Source: Corynebacterium coyleae
Lineage (GTDB): Bacteria; Actinomycetota; Actinomycetes; Mycobacteriales; Mycobacteriaceae
DNA: 64,000 nucleotides
Direction of reading: 5' to 3'
NCBI RefSeq assembly: GCF_030408635.1
Contig: NZ_CP047198.1
Span: 868,001 to 932,000 of the forward strand
Shown: one piece after another, positions 43,501 through 51,221 of the stretch
Layout of the letters: every line of letters starts with the position of its first letter
Numbering within the stretch: position 1 is the first letter of the stretch
The notes under the pieces: generated by a model
What the model was told of the DNA's origin: nothing
Database searches by the model: none
What the model saw: the letters and a program-made list of their open reading frames with translations, nothing else
Program-made: the position numbers and the translations under genes

Positions 43501-44204
43501 AGAAGGACCTGGAGATGCGCGGCGCCGGCAACGTGCTCGGCGCGGAACAGTCCGGCCACATCGCCGGCGTGGGCTTCGATATGTACGTCCGCTTGGTCAG
43601 CGAGGCCGTGGAAACCTTCAAGGGCCTCATGAGCGGCAAACCCATCGACGCCACCGACAAAGGCCCGAAGGAAATCCGCGTCGATCTGCCCGTGGATGCA
43701 CACATTCCGGAGACCTACATCAACTCCGAGCGCTTGCGCCTCGAGGTGTACCGCAAGCTCGCAGAAGCGCGTGACGACGACGCCCTGACCGCAGCAGCCG
43801 ACGACATGATCGACCGCTTCGGCACCTTGCCAATTGAGGTCGAGCGGCTCATGGCCGTAGCCCGATTGCGCAACCAGGCCCGTGCAGTTGGCGTTTCCGA
43901 GATCTTGACCCAGGGAACGCGCATCAAACTCCACCCAGTCGAGTTGCCTGACTCTAAGCAGGTGCGCCTGAAGCGCTTGTACCCGGGGGCGAACTTCCGG
44001 GCTGCGGCAAAGGCGCTGCAGGTGCCGATGCCCAAGGAAGGCGGGGCAAAGCGGGCACTCAACGCTCCAAACCTGCGCGATATGGAATTGCTGCAGTGGG
44101 TCGCCGACTTCATGACCGACGTCCTCGACGCTCCCAAGATCGCCGTGGCGGGACCGGGTGCGGAGGAGGCACCGAAGAAGAAGGTGTTCTCGGTCAGCGA
44201 GTAG
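40575..44204 (+). CDS. mfd: transcription-repair coupling factor
   Basis: An ATP-dependent translocase that removes RNA polymerase stalled at DNA damage and recruits UvrA. The 1209-residue protein has an N-terminal UvrB-like region, a CarD-like RNA polymerase interaction domain (LQPGDFVVHDTHGIGKFVKM, near 495), the helicase core with Walker A VGDVGFGKTE (about 655-664), the DEEQ box near 758 and QLRGRVGRSRERAYAY, and a C-terminal TRCF domain. ATG at 40575, with GAGGAAG upstream, is taken as the start. Length is typical for the family. Confidence 0.96.
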   Translation: MTDNTPPVLGGLLTQALTDPKLKGLVTHVGEDSLHITGIDQARSWTAGAIARETPVLLVTATGHEAEDLAAELKAMLGDDKVAQFPAYETLPHERLSPAADIVGRRAKVLWDMPRVIVAAARAVCQPVLPAIEPIRVAVDQEADFEDLTQQLVHFAYNHVDMVAGRGEFATRGGIIDVFPTTAQNPVRIEFWGDEVTDIRSFAVADQRTIEEVGAVELFPARQLLIDDTVAAKADDLARKFPSNPTLSSLLARISEKQPADGMEAIIPALTDKTYSVLPELMPAGSVVLVTNPEKVRTRIADLEATDREFLEAGWEAAAMGAEGPVAVEGLDVSASSYRSFESLEVSASKAGNAWWTFAPPGMFAADDAETLPLEFEAAPAPKGDPKEIEQLYATLKLHVTQNHGKAAYVAPAKGAIDRMAERLREHGVSARVATPGLEPVDGAVTLYQALSHAGLVFGGPNLVVVTETDLTGNRVGDIAGAKRRAPRRRNRVDPLALQPGDFVVHDTHGIGKFVKMAERTIKAGDEASRREYIVLEYQPAKRGQPGDQLWVPMESLDLLSKYTGGEKPSLSKMGGSDWKSTKRKARAAVREIAGELVELYAKRQAAPGHAFAPDTPWQLEMEDAFPFVETEDQLNAIEAVKEDMEKPTPMDRVIVGDVGFGKTEVAVRAAFKAVQDGKQVAVLVPTTLLAQQHYSTFTQRMDGFGVEVRELSRFTSTADSKKILAGLADGSVDIVIGTHRLLQTGVQWKNLGLIIVDEEQRFGVEHKEHIKALKSHVDVLTMTATPIPRTLEMSLTGIREMTSITTAPEDRHPVLTYVGPQEDKQVAAAIRRELLRDGQVFYIHNKVSDIEKTARQLRELVPEARVVVAHGQMSEQVLEQTVQGFWNREYDVMVCTTIVETGLDIANANTLIVENAQNMGLSQLHQLRGRVGRSRERAYAYFLYPKDKTLTETSYDRLATIAQNNDLGAGMAVAQKDLEMRGAGNVLGAEQSGHIAGVGFDMYVRLVSEAVETFKGLMSGKPIDATDKGPKEIRVDLPVDAHIPETYINSERLRLEVYRKLAEARDDDALTAAADDMIDRFGTLPIEVERLMAVARLRNQARAVGVSEILTQGTRIKLHPVELPDSKQVRLKRLYPGANFRAAAKALQVPMPKEGGAKRALNAPNLRDMELLQWVADFMTDVLDAPKIAVAGPGAEEAPKKKVFSVSE

Positions 44205-44254
44205 GCGCTACCGCGTCAGTGATCCCCCTTCAGACGAAGAAGGACGCTCGGACC

Positions 44255-44385
44255 GATCGTCTAGCTCTGTGTTTGTGGAACCAGACGATGAGCTCCGTGT
44301 TGACCATGGTGGTCGTTATCACCTGGGGGTTTGTGAAGGCGGTTTCGAGACCGTCTAGCTGTATGTGCGGGGGTGCTAGACGATC
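44255..44385. repeat. inverted-repeat-bounded 131-bp element
   Basis: GATCGTCTAGC (44255-44265) and GCTAGACGATC (44375-44385) are perfect 11-bp inverted repeats. A third related copy, GACCGTCTAGCTGT, lies at 44349-44362. The span sits in the 250-bp gap between mfd and the metalloprotease terminator and has no credible gene. It could be a small decayed mobile element or a regulatory array. Confidence 0.5.
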
Positions 44386-44404
44386 AGTGGCAGCAACGAA
44401 AAGA

Positions 44405-44440
44405 GAGTGTGCCCACCCGGTGTTGCGGGTGGGCACACTC
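44405..44440. terminator. bidirectional terminator between mfd and the convergent protease gene
   Basis: GAGTGTGCCCACCC (44405-44418) and GGGTGGGCACACTC (44427-44440) form a perfect 14-bp stem with an 8-base loop. TTT follows on the plus strand; on the minus strand TCTTTTCG follows. It can serve both converging genes. Confidence 0.85.
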
Positions 44441-44454
44441 TTTGTAGTTTGGTT

Positions 44455-45807
44455 TTAGAGCATCATGTTGGCGAAGCCGATGCCGATTCCGACGATGGCT
44501 AGCAGGGCGACGATCGGGGCGACGATGGCGACGATGTTGACGTCTGCTCCTGCAGGCTTGTTGTTGTCTGCCTGCTTCTTGGCGTTGTCCACCTTGGCCG
44601 GTGCGTCCTGCTCAGCTTCAGCCTGGTCTTGTACCTGCTCCTCGGCCTTCTCGTCAGCCTTGTCATTAGCCTTGGCCGGGGCTTCTGCTTCGGCTTCGAC
44701 CTGTGCTGGTGCTTCTACCTTGTCGTCTGCCTTGTCGTCTGCCTTGTCGGCGGCGGGTGCTTCTACCTTCTCGTCAACCTTGGCGGGTGCTTCTGGTTTG
44801 TTGTCGATGATGGCACCTGCCATGGCACTGAAGTCGCCGATTTCAAGGTTGTCAGCAGCAATACGCGCAGTATTGATCTTTAGTACGTCCCAGTCGGCGG
44901 GGACAACTGCGTTGCCGTTGGGGGTTTCAAGCAGGTATGGCTTTTCCGAGTAGTTGAACTTGCCAAACTGGTACAGGTAGTTCATCACCGAGTCATACCC
45001 AGGCGCCATCGGAAGCGATACACCCTTGATCAACTCGCCGACGGTGTCGTTAGCACCCCAGTGGCGAAGATCTAGAGTGTGGCCTAATTCGTGCAGGATG
45101 GTGTTGCGCAGTTTTGCATCTGATCCCATCAGGCGGTTATTCGCGATGAAAAACGAGTTATCACCAACCAAGGAAATACCCGAGGCGTAGTTACCTTGAT
45201 CAATCTGATCACCGATAACCCCGATACGGAAGATGTTGTCACGCTCGCCTAAGAACTCGTCGATGTTGTCGAGCAGTTTGTAGGCCTGGATTTCATCCTT
45301 GAAGTAGTAGCGGTTGTAGTCGACGGTTTCCCCACCTTGTGGGGTGTAGTTGGGGATGTTGGTAAACAACTCGCCTGCGTCGATGTGCAGGTTAATGCCG
45401 TGGTCGTTAAACAGGTCGACCATCTCCTGCAGCATCTGTGCCGACGGGCCAAGGTTGCGCTTGTCAGCGAAATCACAAGCGTCAACGTAATTGTCGTCGC
45501 AGCCAAGGCTGCGGTATTCGGACGCCATCCAGTTCAGTTGCAAAAACAGATCCGGACGATTCACATCAGCCCCATAACCGGGAAGCGGTACTGCAGTGCC
45601 GTCAGACAAGATGACACCGTGTTGTTCCCATACGTCGGGAAGGCCGTCACCGTCAGAGTCAACCAGGTCGAGCCCAGCGCCGAAATCAACCGGGGCGATC
45701 AATGCTTGCTCATCGCAAGCGTCGCACGCATTGGCGGGGGTGATACCGGCAATGGCCATGGTGGCAGTCAGTGCTGCTGCGATGGTGTTGCGGATTGCGT
45801 TGCGCAT
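44455..45807 (-). CDS. membrane-anchored metzincin-like metalloprotease, short paralogue
   Basis: A 450-residue exported protein homologous to the protease at 11152-13521. The signal peptide ends near TPANA, followed by CDACDEQ. DSDGDGLPDVWE is the calcium loop, GADVNRPDLFLQLNWM matches GADENKPDLFLQLHWM of the larger protein, and two cysteines (SLGC, VDAC) sit in the corresponding place. The catalytic motif is HELGHTLDLRH (239-249) with SVMNY as Met-turn. It lacks the N-terminal beta domain. From residue 335 there is an Ala/Glu/Lys/Asp-rich charged spacer, then a helix (VNIVAIVAPIVALLAIVGIG). It probably works at the cell envelope. The 617-bp upstream gap contains a cluster of inverted repeats. 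Confidence 0.85.
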   Translation of the reverse strand: MRNAIRNTIAAALTATMAIAGITPANACDACDEQALIAPVDFGAGLDLVDSDGDGLPDVWEQHGVILSDGTAVPLPGYGADVNRPDLFLQLNWMASEYRSLGCDDNYVDACDFADKRNLGPSAQMLQEMVDLFNDHGINLHIDAGELFTNIPNYTPQGGETVDYNRYYFKDEIQAYKLLDNIDEFLGERDNIFRIGVIGDQIDQGNYASGISLVGDNSFFIANNRLMGSDAKLRNTILHELGHTLDLRHWGANDTVGELIKGVSLPMAPGYDSVMNYLYQFGKFNYSEKPYLLETPNGNAVVPADWDVLKINTARIAADNLEIGDFSAMAGAIIDNKPEAPAKVDEKVEAPAADKADDKADDKVEAPAQVEAEAEAPAKANDKADEKAEEQVQDQAEAEQDAPAKVDNAKKQADNNKPAGADVNIVAIVAPIVALLAIVGIGIGFANMML

Positions 45808-45929
45808 TGGTGGTGCTCCTTGGTGATTTCTTGTTTCGCTGATCAGGACCTGTTCTTCCTGACATCCATAAGGTTATGCAGTTTGTATGCGCAGGTAAAA
45901 CGTGTGCCGGTGCTACGAGTTTTTGGCGG

Positions 45930-46256
45930 GATTGTTCAACGTTTTTTCTGGATTGTTCAACGCTTTCACCCTGGTTAACGTCCGGATTGTTCACCAATCC
46001 AACCCACAAGAATCACCGACGCGAAGGGTTGTTGAACGATCTGATTTGCCTTGGGTGCACTTCGTTGAACAATCTTTATGCATGCATAGTATGCGGTTTA
46101 AGGGTGTTTTCAGCCAACACCCGCCCTGCCGGATCGCGACCTGGGGAAATGCCGGAACAACACTCCAAAACGACCCGGAAATGGTCGGAAGGATTGTTCA
46201 ACGACTGTGAAAACGCCTCGAAATGGGTGTGACGTGCGGATTGTTCAGCAATCCGC
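45930..46256. repeat. cluster of seven GATTGTTCAAC motifs, both orientations
   Basis: GATTGTTCAACG occurs exactly at 45930-45941, 45951-45962 and 46192-46203, and inverted at 46063-46074. A one-mismatch inverted copy is at 46031-46041. Two further copies are embedded in hairpins: GGATTG-TTCAC-CAATCC (45984-46000) and GCGGATTG-TTCAG-CAATCCGC (46236-46256). The first two copies are 21 bp apart. The cluster lies 5' of the short metalloprotease gene. The rest of 45808-46424 shows no credible gene. It may be an operator array or a palindromic intergenic repeat. Confidence 0.7.
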
Positions 46257-46424
46257 ACCACCTGCTTACCCCCGGAAATTACCCCCGCCTTGCGAGCAGG
46301 CACGCCATAACAGCCCACAAGACACGAAAACAGGGCGGTTCAACCCCACGAGCAGGCTAGACCACCATTAAGACGGAGCCCGGCTCGATGCCTATGTATA
46401 GGGACAACAATGAGTTCGGTGACC

Positions 46425-47045
46425 TCAGAGAAGGGAAGGCAAGATCAGAAGCATTGCGGTGCTCCACGTCAGGTGGAGTGCGATGGGGGAGTACAGCCTG
46501 CCGGTGCGCACTGCCTCGGTGTAGGCGAGCGCACCGAGGACCACTGCCGCGAACACAAGCAGCGGCACACCCATCACGACGGTGACCAACCCGTAGGCGA
46601 CCGTCGACCACACACCAGCTTGCAGCACCGTTTGTCCAATGCTTTGTAGCTGGCGGGGGACGACGTCGCGGAAGATGAGCTCCTCGCCGACGCCGTTGAC
46701 CACGAGGACGAGCAGCGTCAGCGCGTAACCGCCTTTGTTAGGAGTATCCAGGATCTCTGCGACAGGGCCGGCAAGTGCTGGGATGCGGGTGACGATCAGG
46801 GCACCCAAGAAAAAGACAACCGCAAGTGCGGTGCCTAATCCGATGCCACGTACGACGTCGCGGAGTTTGCCGGGGCCAGCGAATGCGCCTTTGTCGCCCC
46901 ACACCCACCAGGCGGCTAGGTACACGACGGCGGTAAAAGCGGTGGCCCAGTAGAAACCTGCGGTGCCGTCGCCAGCCTGGCGCGCGAGGAAGAGCCCGAG
47001 CGCACCAAAAGCGCAGGGCAGAAGAAACAACCATTGCCTGGCCAC
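46425..47045 (-). CDS. CPBP-family intramembrane metalloprotease
   Basis: A 206-residue membrane protein with six to seven hydrophobic helices. VNGVGEELIFRDVVPRQL is the CPBP/Abi motif 1 (EExxxR), and a later His lies in SPIALHLTWSTAML. Members are membrane proteases related to Rce1; in bacteria some protect against self-bacteriocins. The substrate is unknown. GTG at 47045 (MARQWLFLLP) has GGAG eight bases upstream and is preferred over the TTG at 47063. A second CPBP protein is at 63329. Confidence 0.8.
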   Translation of the reverse strand: MARQWLFLLPCAFGALGLFLARQAGDGTAGFYWATAFTAVVYLAAWWVWGDKGAFAGPGKLRDVVRGIGLGTALAVVFFLGALIVTRIPALAGPVAEILDTPNKGGYALTLLVLVVNGVGEELIFRDVVPRQLQSIGQTVLQAGVWSTVAYGLVTVVMGVPLLVFAAVVLGALAYTEAVRTGRLYSPIALHLTWSTAMLLILPSLL

Positions 47046-47119
47046 GAGAGAAACTCCGTCCAAATAATCTGGCGATGTGAATGACAGATTACCGGGCAGT
47101 TTCTCAGGGCAGATAGTTG

Positions 47120-48451
47120 TTAATTGACAGAGAAGATGATCATCTCCGTGTCGTCTGGCTTACCGCGGTACCGGCCGTCATCGCCAGGGAAGTTGTTGTC
47201 CAAGGCAGTTAAGTATCGGCCGTCCTCAAGCTGAACAATCGTTTCGACGCTCAGTAGCGCAAACATGAAAGGGTCGCCGACACCGTATGCCCGTGCATCG
47301 GAAACCATGCCGATCTTATTGGGGTTGGCTATGTTGAGAAGGTCTGCCATAAGCGCCTTTTCCACTGTTTTCCCTGGCTCGATACCCTTGAAATTCGCAA
47401 CCTCGAATACCTTCTTCAGCTTCGCATCGGAGCCGAGGAAGTCGTCGCGCTCAAGCACGAGCAAACGGCCATCCTTGGTTAGGAAAGCGTCGCCGATGAG
47501 CGCGTCATCGCCTTCAGCAAGGTAGGTCCAAGTCTTGCCGGTGTATTTGCCTGTCGTTGTGTCGAACTGAGAAATGACGCGTTCACGCTTGTCGGCCGCC
47601 TTGTCGAGGTACCCCTCGAAAATCGGGTAAAGATAGCGTCCGTCCCATGCCATGGCTTCAAAGCCTTTGGAATTGCGCAGGTTTGGTCGCTCATTATCGC
47701 CAAGTGTTGGGTTCGATGGGCTCTTCACACCTGGGTATGCGTAGGGCTCTTCGAGCAAGGTGCCGTTCTTGTCCACATGGAGGATGTAGGGGCCGAACTC
47801 CTCGCCGATCCAGAAAGATCCGTCGGCGGCCTGGACGAATGACTCGGGGTCAAAGTCTGCGCCGGTAAGTAGACGATCCTCGGTGTCGTTGTTGACGATC
47901 TTCCACGGAATCTTTCCGTCGGGGTCTTTTAATGAGATGTAGTCAAGTACATCAACACCACCGGTGGTTTGTGGATTCTTCGCTGTTTCCGCCGTTTCCC
48001 AATTGGGCTTGACCGTGTAGATCCTCAGGAGGAAATCGGAAGAATTCGATTTCGAACCGAAGCCGTTATCTGGCAAGCCATAAAACGTGCCGTCGCCAAT
48101 CTCGATCATTCCAGAAAAGCCGGGGATGACCTGCCCTTTAAAAGGGTGGGTTTGCCCGTTACCGTCGAAAGCATCCTTGCCTGAATTCGGGCCGGGAGCC
48201 TGGTATAACGCCGAGAGCTTCGCACGGCCCTCGAGAGTTGGGCCAGTGACCTCGGGAGCCGTGGTGGACGCCGTTGGATCTACGTCGCTGTTGCTGGAAC
48301 CAGAATGCTCGGATCCGTTGCCGGCAGCCGCGCCAATTGCTCCGCCGACAAGACCACCGACGACGAAAACGCCTGCTACTGCTGCGATGAGCTGCTCAAG
48401 GTTGATGTCTTTGATCAGTTGGTTTAAAGGGGGTGGAAGTTGAATGTTCAT
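47120..48451 (-). CDS. phytase-like (esterase-like activity of phytase) exported protein
   Basis: A 443-residue protein. Residues 22-42 (LIAAVAGVFVVGGLVGGAIG) form an N-terminal membrane anchor, then a Ser/Thr-rich linker to about 70. The rest is a beta-propeller-like phytase-like domain: SGMIEIGDGTFYGLPDNGFGS, DPESFVQAADGSFWIGEEFGP and SKGFEAMAWDGRYLYPIFEG. The domain family is found in secreted actinobacterial proteins, and real phosphatase activity is rarely shown. The ATG at 48451 has GAGGTAG upstream. It probably faces the envelope. Confidence 0.85.
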   Translation of the reverse strand: MNIQLPPPLNQLIKDINLEQLIAAVAGVFVVGGLVGGAIGAAAGNGSEHSGSSNSDVDPTASTTAPEVTGPTLEGRAKLSALYQAPGPNSGKDAFDGNGQTHPFKGQVIPGFSGMIEIGDGTFYGLPDNGFGSKSNSSDFLLRIYTVKPNWETAETAKNPQTTGGVDVLDYISLKDPDGKIPWKIVNNDTEDRLLTGADFDPESFVQAADGSFWIGEEFGPYILHVDKNGTLLEEPYAYPGVKSPSNPTLGDNERPNLRNSKGFEAMAWDGRYLYPIFEGYLDKAADKRERVISQFDTTTGKYTGKTWTYLAEGDDALIGDAFLTKDGRLLVLERDDFLGSDAKLKKVFEVANFKGIEPGKTVEKALMADLLNIANPNKIGMVSDARAYGVGDPFMFALLSVETIVQLEDGRYLTALDNNFPGDDGRYRGKPDDTEMIIFSVN

Positions 48452-48609
48452 GTGTCACTACCTCGAAAATCGCCAGGAACTGAGCGAGAAACTCAGGCGA
48501 AACTTACATTTCGCACAGCGAGTGTATGGCGGGCAGTGCACTTTCGCTCGGTGAGATTTTCCGGCCGGTTTCAGCATTGAGGCGCCGGGGAAGTACCATA
48601 TTTCTCGGC

Positions 48610-48683
48610 GCCCCTATAGCCCAATTGGCAGAGGCAGCGGACTTAAAATCCGCCCAGTGTCGGTTCGAGCCCGACTGGGGGCA
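48610..48683 (+). tRNA. tRNA-Leu (anticodon UAA), short variable arm
   Basis: A cloverleaf with acceptor GCCCCTA/TGGGGGC, anticodon stem GCGGA/TCCGC with loop CTTAAAA (anticodon TAA), T-stem GTCGG/CCGAC with TTCGAGC, and discriminator A73. The variable region is only CCAGT (5 bases), whereas tRNA-Leu normally has a long class II arm. CCA is not fully encoded (CAA follows). A GCCCGG-TAA-CCGGGC hairpin lies at 48693-48707. Confidence 0.9.
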
Positions 48684-48736
48684 CAATTACTTGCCCGGTA
48701 ACCGGGCTACATGGCGGTATAGCAGCCGTTGACGAG

Positions 48737-48883
48737 GTGTCGTCGGAAAACAAGAAGCTCACTCGCGCAGCAAGCTACGCAGCCTCGCCGATTCGGGATG
48801 CGGCAGCCGTGACCAGTGCGACTCTCAACGATGAATCCAGTGATGGGAACGGGCCAGCGCGTTCAGTACAGTCGAGGCCATGA
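48737..48883 (+). CDS. possible 48-residue upstream ORF coupled to luxS
   Basis: A short frame from GTG 48737 ([20 protein letters not shown]) whose TGA overlaps the luxS ATG as ATGA (48880-48883). The coupling geometry is typical of real gene pairs, but the ribosome binding site is weak and the product is not recognised. Otherwise the stretch 48708-48879 holds only the luxS leader. Confidence 0.25.
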   Translation: MSSENKKLTRAASYAASPIRDAAAVTSATLNDESSDGNGPARSVQSRP

Positions 48884-49344
48884 CTGATCGCATGAATGTT
48901 GAATCCTTCAACCTCGACCACACCAAGGTTGACGCACCGTTTATTCGCCTGGCGGACCGAAAGGAACTTCCCCAGGGTGACACGCTGGTGAAGTGGGACA
49001 TCCGCTTTAAGCAGCCGAACGTCGAGCACCTTGAGATGCCGGCAGTGCACTCCCTGGAGCACATGTTTGCCGAGCACGCCCGCAGCCATGCAGACAACGT
49101 GATCGACTTCGGCCCGATGGGCTGCCAGACCGGTTTCTACCTGATGCTTTCCGGCGACGTCGCAGAGGCAGAGGTCGCTGATCTGGTGGAAAAGACGCTC
49201 ACCGACATCACCAATGCCACCGAGGTGCCGGCTGCGAACGAGAAGCAGTGCGGCTGGGGCGCAAGCCACGACCTCGAGGCCGCTAGGCGCGAAGCGCAGG
49301 CGTTTCTGGACAAGCGTGACGAGTGGGGCAACGTCTTTAAGTAA
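48880..49344 (+). CDS. luxS: S-ribosylhomocysteine lyase (AI-2 synthesis)
   Basis: Splits S-ribosylhomocysteine into homocysteine and DPD, the precursor of autoinducer-2, in methyl-cycle recycling. The 154-residue length is standard. The iron/zinc ligands are HSLEH (HxxEH) and the Cys of [10 protein letters not shown]. The N-terminus [20 protein letters not shown] is typical. ATG at 48880 has GAGG close upstream. It is convergent with the SUFU-domain gene, 5 bp from its stop. No SAH nucleosidase gene is in the window. Confidence 0.96.
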   Translation: MTDRMNVESFNLDHTKVDAPFIRLADRKELPQGDTLVKWDIRFKQPNVEHLEMPAVHSLEHMFAEHARSHADNVIDFGPMGCQTGFYLMLSGDVAEAEVADLVEKTLTDITNATEVPAANEKQCGWGASHDLEAARREAQAFLDKRDEWGNVFK

Positions 49345-49349
49345 GCGTC

Positions 49350-50291
49350 CTACGTTGTCGGGTCGATGACCTGGAACGTCAACGGCACGGTAGTCAACGC
49401 GTAAGTGCCCGGCGCAGTGTCGAATACAGCGAGCAATTCGTTCGCTACGTCGGCACGGCCCGGCACGACAATGTGATCCTCGGCCAACTCGAGATCGATT
49501 GCCTTCGGGTCGAACATGAGCCACGTGTCGTTGCGGATGAGGGCATATGACTTGCCAAACAGCAATCGGTAGCGCGCCGCCCGAAGGAGTGCGGCGGCGG
49601 CACGTTCGTCGAGGTCCACACGCCCAGCGACATCGACATCTAAATACTTGGCGGTGTTTGCGCCGATAGAGGAGCCGTCGGTGTGCGAGGCGTCGTCGAG
49701 AAGCACACGCACCTGCGGATCGCTTGACAGCGGGGCACGTGCAGGGTCCGTCAACCCAAGCGGCACATGCTCGCCGAGCACGCCCGCGAACTTCACCGGA
49801 TCCCACCGCAACATCCGCTCCAGATCATCTCCGACCAACCCCGCGGCGTAGGTGAACTGCACTCGCCCGGTCGGCCCTTCAGCGCAGCCGAGGAGTGGAT
49901 CCGCGACGAACACAAACCCCGCGAGCGAGCCAGAAGCCGACGATAAATAATGCCCAGGCTCAATCTCGACTCCGCTGCGGACCACGTTGCGAGCCATGCG
50001 CGCCAGCTGCTGCGCCGGCCACTCAGGAGGGAACACCTCATCGTCCATCGGGATGCGGAGCGTGAGCTCGGTCTGTGTGCCCGCAACGCGTTGCGACGAC
50101 TCCACCTGGGACAACCCGAACGTGCAGTACAGGACATGGGGGAGGGGGTCGTCGACAAGAAATGCGAGCACATCTACCTCTGCGTAAGAAAAGGTGTAGG
50201 ACTGCGCGCCACCAGTTGCTGCAGCGAGCCGTTCCAACACAAGATCGCCGCCCGTGCTCGGGCCGCGACGCCAACGATCGAACACACCCAT
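49350..50291 (-). CDS. suppressor-of-fused (SUFU) domain protein
   Basis: A 313-residue cytoplasmic protein. The N-terminal 190 residues match the bacterial SUFU domain: LPHVLYCTFGLSQV, then GTQTELTLRIPMDDEVFPPEWP and ARNVVRSGVEIEPGHYLSS. In bacteria the domain often appears as an immunity-like module against polymorphic toxins, but it also occurs alone. The C-terminal 110 residues carry a second small domain (AALLRAARYRLLFGKSYALIRN). The ATG at 50291 begins the conserved MGVFDRWR. No toxin gene is adjacent. Confidence 0.78.
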   Translation of the reverse strand: MGVFDRWRRGPSTGGDLVLERLAAATGGAQSYTFSYAEVDVLAFLVDDPLPHVLYCTFGLSQVESSQRVAGTQTELTLRIPMDDEVFPPEWPAQQLARMARNVVRSGVEIEPGHYLSSASGSLAGFVFVADPLLGCAEGPTGRVQFTYAAGLVGDDLERMLRWDPVKFAGVLGEHVPLGLTDPARAPLSSDPQVRVLLDDASHTDGSSIGANTAKYLDVDVAGRVDLDERAAAALLRAARYRLLFGKSYALIRNDTWLMFDPKAIDLELAEDHIVVPGRADVANELLAVFDTAPGTYALTTVPLTFQVIDPTT

Positions 50292-50389
50292 GTGTCCAAA
50301 TTCTACGCCTCGGGAACCTTTTTGAAGGTGCAAGCGTTACAACCTGTGAATAGTGGTCGCAACAAGACTCGAAAGGAATGTTGGACGAC

Positions 50390-51172
50390 GTGAGAAGTAC
50401 CAACCCGGTTCTGAAGAACCTGACCAATGAAGAACACACCGCTGGCTACGGCTACGCGCCCGAAATCCAGCAGGACCGCCCGCTGACGGTCGATGACATT
50501 GTCTCCAAGACCGGCATCACCATCGCCGTCATCATCCTGTTCGCCGCCATTAACTTCGGCATTTACCTGTCCGGAAACGCTGGCGTGGGGATGATCCTGA
50601 CGCTTGTTGGCGGCATCGGCGCGTTCGTGGTCACCCTGGTCCACGCGTTCTCGCGCACCTTCGGCTCCCGCACGGTGACGCTTCTGTACGCAGCCTTTGA
50701 AGGCCTGTTCCTAGGCGGATTCTCTCTGCTGATCTCCGGCTGGTTCTCCGTCGGCGGGGCTGACGCTGGCCAGATGATTTTCCAGGCCATCCTGGGCACC
50801 CTCGGCGTGTTCATTGGCATGCTCGTGGTTTACCGCACCGGCGCCATCCGCGTCACGCCGCGACTGAACCGCCTGATCACCGGCGCCATCTTCGGCGTTG
50901 TCATCATGGCGCTGGGCAACCTGCTGCTCGCTCTTTTCACCGGCCAGAACCCACTGCGTGATGGCGGCACTATGTCCATCATCTTCGGCGTCGTATGCGT
51001 GGTCCTCGCAGCTATTTCCTTCCTGCAGGACTTCGACCTGGCCGACAGGCTCGTGCGCACCAGCGCACCGTCGAACGCCGCGTGGGGCGTCGCACTGGGC
51101 CTCGCTGTGACGCTCGTGTGGCTCTACACCGAGATCCTGCGTCTGCTGTCCTACTTCGCCAACGACCGCTAG
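50390..51172 (+). CDS. Bax inhibitor-1/YccA-like membrane protein
   Basis: A 260-residue membrane protein with seven hydrophobic segments and the actinobacterial BI-1-like layout: MRSTNPVLKNL at the N-terminus, SRTFGSRTVTLLYAAFEGLFLGG in the middle, and FLQDFDLADRL before the last helix (LVWLYTEILRLLSYF). BI-1 family proteins are linked to membrane calcium or stress handling; the function here is unknown. GTG at 50390 is chosen because the family usually starts MRxxNPV; ATG at 50378 is too close to AAAGGA. A terminator follows. Confidence 0.85.
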   Translation: MRSTNPVLKNLTNEEHTAGYGYAPEIQQDRPLTVDDIVSKTGITIAVIILFAAINFGIYLSGNAGVGMILTLVGGIGAFVVTLVHAFSRTFGSRTVTLLYAAFEGLFLGGFSLLISGWFSVGGADAGQMIFQAILGTLGVFIGMLVVYRTGAIRVTPRLNRLITGAIFGVVIMALGNLLLALFTGQNPLRDGGTMSIIFGVVCVVLAAISFLQDFDLADRLVRTSAPSNAAWGVALGLAVTLVWLYTEILRLLSYFANDR

Positions 51173-51221
51173 ACGGCGCTAAGCAACGCTAAACGGCGGT
51201 ACCAAACGCCGCCGACAATAA

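Noticed and set aside
45710-46232. Several 100-120-codon frames across the repeat cluster
   Set aside because: Their peptides contain the same short words (GLFN, DCST, VEQSR) because the DNA repeats, not because of protein conservation.
45930-46256. CRISPR array
   Set aside because: The repeat unit is only about 12 bases, occurs in both orientations and at irregular spacing, and no cas gene is present.
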